In this document: one piece after another, positions 60,209 to 64,000 of the stretch
Layout of the letters: every line of letters begins with the position of its first letter
Position numbering within the stretch: position 1 is the stretch's first letter
Notes under the pieces: model-generated
The model's input: only the letters and a program-made list of their open reading frames with translations
Database searches by the model: none
What the model was told of the DNA's origin: nothing
From: Aphrocallistes beatrix
Lineage: Eukaryota; Porifera; Hexactinellida; Sceptrulophora; Aphrocallistidae
Length of the DNA: 64,000 nucleotides
Assembly: GCA_963281255.1 (NCBI GenBank)
Contig: OY725499.1
Span: 4,483,148 to 4,547,147, forward strand
Direction of reading: 5' to 3'
Translations under genes and position numbers: made by a program

Positions 60209-63200
60209 ATGGCAGATGCTGGAGATAGTTCTCAAGACGTTAGCTCGAACCTAGCCGATCTCAACAAGTGAGTTTAGTACAGGAATGAGTTGAATTCACA
60301 GTTAGCTCTGAAAGTTAAAGTTAGGTTAACTATCTCGAAAGCTAATTATTTTGGTAGTTCAGTTACAGTTGGCTTAGTACATTCTAAGGAAAATTACTGA
60401 AATTGTCCACTTCCAGAGTCTTATCGATTGAGAGCTCTGTATAACTGAAAACTTATTTTTTTGCGATGTCTCAATCTCTCAGATTCTACCATCTCTAACT
60501 ATCAATGTTTCTATAGAGAATTTGGAGATTTCGTTGATTTTTCTTTTGAGCAAGATTCAGATCTCAGAATCTTTTTTGAAATTACAAGACTTCTACTGCT
60601 AAAAACAGATTTATTGTATAAAGATACCAAATTCCTCCAGCTTGTATCTGTAACTAAAGATGTTATCCCTACCCTGACAACGAAACTCACTCCAAAGAAT
60701 GTTATATCATATATTTTGCAAGTTTTACTACACTCAATCAAATCTGTAGATAGCAACCAAGATGATCTAAGGAATGTATTGAAACTGTTAGAGCTAATTT
60801 TATCATTAGGCTCAGATCTTCCGCCAATAGATAGATACTTCGAGTCAGGCGCCAAAAGCGGCGTTGCTAAATATAGCCCTCTTCTGAAGAGTGTGACTGA
60901 GTTCACTAAACTCTTCCAAACTGACGAGTTCCTGAATGGAGTTAGCAATGACGTCATCAATATATATAACACTGCGAGTGAAATGATTGGTGGAGAGAAG
61001 TGCAAAGAAATGGTTTTTGAGGTGAGAAATATAAATATATGGATACTTAATAAGTATAATAAATAACTATGTATGAGTCAGAGTGAGACACTGAAATTTG
61101 ACTGAATATCACTAAGTAGCATAGACTCGAACAGGCCCGGCGGAAGCAACTTTTTATTGGTCCGGCCAAAGCGAAAGTTGGTCCGGCCAAAAGCAAATTT
61201 GCATGTGAAAATAAGCCATAATGGCATAAAATTGGTCCGGCCAAAGCCGGACCAGTTCCGCCGGCCCTGTCGAAGGACTGTTTATTTATTACGATTAGTT
61301 TTCAAGTTTAATAATTGTATAATATAGGTCACTAGATTCTAACAACTGTAGTTAATTCTACTCATTGGCATCACCAAATACTCATTTTCACACCTTATTT
61401 ATCACCATCTAGTTGTGTTGTAGAATAATATCGAGGTTTAGGTGAAATTCTTATTTACAATTTATTTTGGCCAAATTCCAACTTTTGTTTTTGAATCAAA
61501 TTCCACTCTAAGACATACTAGTAATGTTAATTGTTTTCTAAGTAACAATTCTCGCGTGCTATTAATGTGTACTCAGACGTGTAGGTTCATCAGAGGCTAC
61601 GATCCACATATGCGCCACTTCGACACTCCAATAGCCAACCTGTTCAAGATCCCAATCTCACTGATCTCTTCTGATGACGTCACAGATCCAGCTCACACTG
61701 CTCTCATCCTCAGGTTGATAGCAGCTTCACCTTCTCTATTTATAGACCTAGATGAGTCGCCTCAGCCCAAGTTGAAGATATTAATTTCACAGCTCCACCA
61801 CCTCCATTCACACCTCCCTGTGTGTCTAGCCATGACGTCATGCCTGTACAGGCTATTCTTAGTATCAGAACAGACACTTGACGCTTGTCTAGACGATGAC
61901 ATAATTACGCCGTTGATGGAGGAATTCGCATTCCTGATTAAAACCTACCGTAACCAGGAAGAAGAGGATTTTGGAAAGTTATTGGGAATGGTATTCGAGG
62001 TGTTAAACTGTATTACGTCACGATTAGAATCTAAGATAATCATATCCGGACAACCATCCATCATTCTGGAATGCACTAGTCTTATACATGATTGTGTTTT
62101 CGAGTCCATTTTCGCTGTTCGGTTTCTAGCTTCACTCTCTGAATTCCTATCGGTAGATTCCATTGCTAGCATTGCGCGCGCCATCTTTCACTGTACACAG
62201 AAGGTAGAAATGAAACCGGAACTAAGCGACTATTTCAATTACGTCACTCTACAGCTCCTAGCTATTCAGGGATTGGAAGACAGCGAAGTTCCTGACAACC
62301 GTATTGGGGCAAAGGAATTTGTGGATATAGTCTCCAACTGCATCCTCCAGTTATCTCAACAATGCGTTCTGAAGTACAGCATGAAGGTTGTGAGGTCCTT
62401 TCTGGACCAGATTAAGATAGATGACGTAGTCACAAAAGAATTTATTAGCGCGCTAACTCGGTTATTTTTAGAATCAGTTTCAAAGGACACAGTCGAGCTA
62501 ATTGATTTGTTCAGCTTCCTCTTCTGCTACAGAGTTATGACGGGAAGGAATGACGTCATGGCCTTGATACTAGCCTCAGATCTAACCCCCCAAATTGTGA
62601 AGGTGAGTTGACTGAGTGCGTTGTGTAGGAGATCACGTACATAGGGAGATTATTGGTTGAGTTTGTGTAGTTGTTTCTCTCCGAAGAAAGGTGTGAATAC
62701 CTCACTCAATATTCCAGAGTCTTGAAGAGTATCGTCATTGGTTACGAAAAAGCTGATTTGGAATTCAATCAGCTGAAGGATAAGGCTCTGGTTGATAAGA
62801 TGACTGGCGTAATTATTGGGAAGTATTTCACAATTCAGGTAATCCATGGTTCGACTTTAACTTCTGATTATGATCCATTAATCCTGCCAAATCATATTGT
62901 GAAGTGATTGATATATCATGGATAGGTTTTACTGTATATTTAGGTTAGATTCCTATGTAAAATAATGCAATTAGAGTTATATCCTTATGAGCACAAGCAG
63001 TGGCGTGGCCAGGTGAAAAAAATTGGGGGCCATATATAATGAAAAAAATGGGGACATAAAAATTGAGGCCATAGCCCATAGCCACGCCACTGAGTACAAA
63101 TATGTTGCTAAAAAGCTTCTATCTACATATGTGTACTATAACTACTATTGCTAGGCTATTCTAATGATATCTCGAATCAAATATGAGACATCAGATGTAT

Positions 63201-63858
63201 CTCCTAGCTGAGACCTAATAGCACTAGAATTTGGGTTTCCAGTTCTATCACAAAGTTCTCGTTTTAAATTAAACCAATGTGGAACTTTGATCAGAAATGT
63301 AGAATTCCAATACTAATTAATACAAATTCCATTTCTGATCAGAATTCTACAATTTTCTGATCAAAATATAGTCTCCACTCAAACATGTAATTCCACTGCC
63401 CCTCTACCCTATACAGTCAGTCCTCTAATTGTCAGGTTCTCTATTTTTCCACTTGCCAGAATAGGAGTACTATGTGCACACACACTTCGAGTTCTCTAAT
63501 TGTCCACTTAGGATCCCATTACCCAATGGTGGATAATAGAGAGGACTTAGTATACTAATTCTGTATGGAAAGCGACGTGTTGAACGCTAGTTCATCTAAC
63601 AGGAAAAAACACCTCCTGAAGTTCTCACAAGTATTAAAACTGACGTCATCAGTAACCTGTGGTCATTCAGTCTCGACTCCAGCTACGTGAATGATGTGCT
63701 CACGCCCTCTCACGCCACTTCACACCTCCTGCAGGCGCTACGAGACCACATGGAGAATGTGGACCTGGTGGTCATGGACTCCTATCAGTTCAGAGCTGTA
63801 GCGCATATCCTCAGTAACATCGGACTCAAGAAGGAGACGTACAGACTGCACATGGCAG
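60209..63858 (+). CDS. Unidentified helical (ARM/HEAT-like) repeat protein, 5' part
   Basis: Five exons join in frame: 60209-60267, 60517-61021, 61577-62602, 62671-62838 and 63603-63858, giving at least 670 residues. The last may end at a GT donor at 63859 and continue outside the window, or run on to a stop at 63870-63872. The predicted protein is almost wholly amphipathic helix without transmembrane segments, as in armadillo/HEAT solenoids. I could not assign a family; ataxin-10, CIP2A and FANC-type solenoids were considered without a convincing motif. The start ATGGCAGATGC has a good context. Confidence 0.55.
61132..61269. mobile_element. hAT-like MITE with CAGG(G)CCGGCGG ends
   Basis: CAGGCCCGGCGGAAGC start, TTCCGCCGGCCCTG end; TTGGTCCGGCCAAAG repeated inside. 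Intron 2 of the helical-repeat gene. Confidence 0.75.
62999..63092. mobile_element. Short hAT-like MITE, CAGTGGCGTGGCC ends
   Basis: CAGTGGCGTGGCCAGG start, ATAGCCACGCCACTG end; intron 4 of the helical-repeat gene. Confidence 0.7.
63415..63557. repeat. Dispersed repeat with AGAATAGGAGTACTATGTG, copy 2
   Basis: As 41880-42065. It ends 45 bp before exon 5 of the helical-repeat gene. Confidence 0.65.
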
Positions 63859-63876
63859 GTATGATGGGATAGTACG

Positions 63877-64000
63877 TGCCAACCTGAGCCGTTATACTAG
63901 CGGGACGCAGCGTTGAATTCCGCGGGACATGGCGGGATGCAATAGAAAGGTATTATGCATAGAATAAAAAAAGCGGGACACTCAGAAAATAACTCAATAG
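63877..64000. mobile_element. MITE, GTCCCGC family, copy 3, cut by window end
   Basis: GCCAACCTGAGCC...GCGGGACGCAGCGTTGAAT, inverted relative to 6833-7038. Confidence 0.65.

Overview
This window is animal nuclear DNA. It carries interrupted protein genes with GT-AG introns for symplekin, striatin and GAPDH, a NACHT-leucine-rich-repeat (NLR) receptor, and a cluster of secreted proteins resembling ependymin-related proteins. It is A+T-rich and crowded with short palindromic transposons (MITEs). The mix fits an invertebrate, possibly a non-bilaterian such as a sponge or cnidarian, but nothing in the sequence fixes the species. I saw no rRNA, tRNA, CRISPR or bacterial operon structure.

Positions 198-35803 are one gene on the minus strand: symplekin, the scaffold of mRNA 3'-end processing. 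I could follow 37 coding exons from start codon to stop (about 1,130 residues). Two of its introns hold nine other complete genes. The roughly 8.2-kb intron 22156-30359 holds six ependymin-like genes (five plus, one minus). The roughly 9.7-kb intron 8029-17692 holds DNAJC22 (minus, intronless), CLCC1 (plus, intronless) and GAPDH (plus, six exons).

Beyond symplekin lie a doubtful 77-codon ORF (36190-36423) and a 1,200-residue NLR on the minus strand (36589-40191, one coding exon, probably with an intron in its 5' leader). About 4.5 kb of repeat-filled DNA follows. Striatin, the STRIPAK/PP2A scaffold, occupies 45224-56056 in 19 exons (772 residues). A frameshifted, apparently intronless copy of the mitochondrial amidotransferase subunit GatA/QRSL1 sits inside its sixth intron. 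Then come about 4 kb of repeats and the 5' part of an unidentified helical-repeat protein (60209 to beyond 63858).

Three observations stand out. (1) Nine genes are nested in two introns of one host. (2) The decamer CTA(A/T)4TAG is strongly over-represented and often sits at exon and coding-region edges. It forms several splice acceptors exactly and brackets four ependymin-like genes. (3) The first four ependymin-like genes share a nearly identical promoter plus 5' coding block followed by sharply diverged 3' halves. There is also a 1.7-kb palindrome built of 31-bp repeats with target-site duplications, and a three-copy dispersed element with a perfect 5' splice site followed by two potential hairpins.

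All assignments come from reading the sequence and recalled knowledge of the families. No database search or expression data was available.
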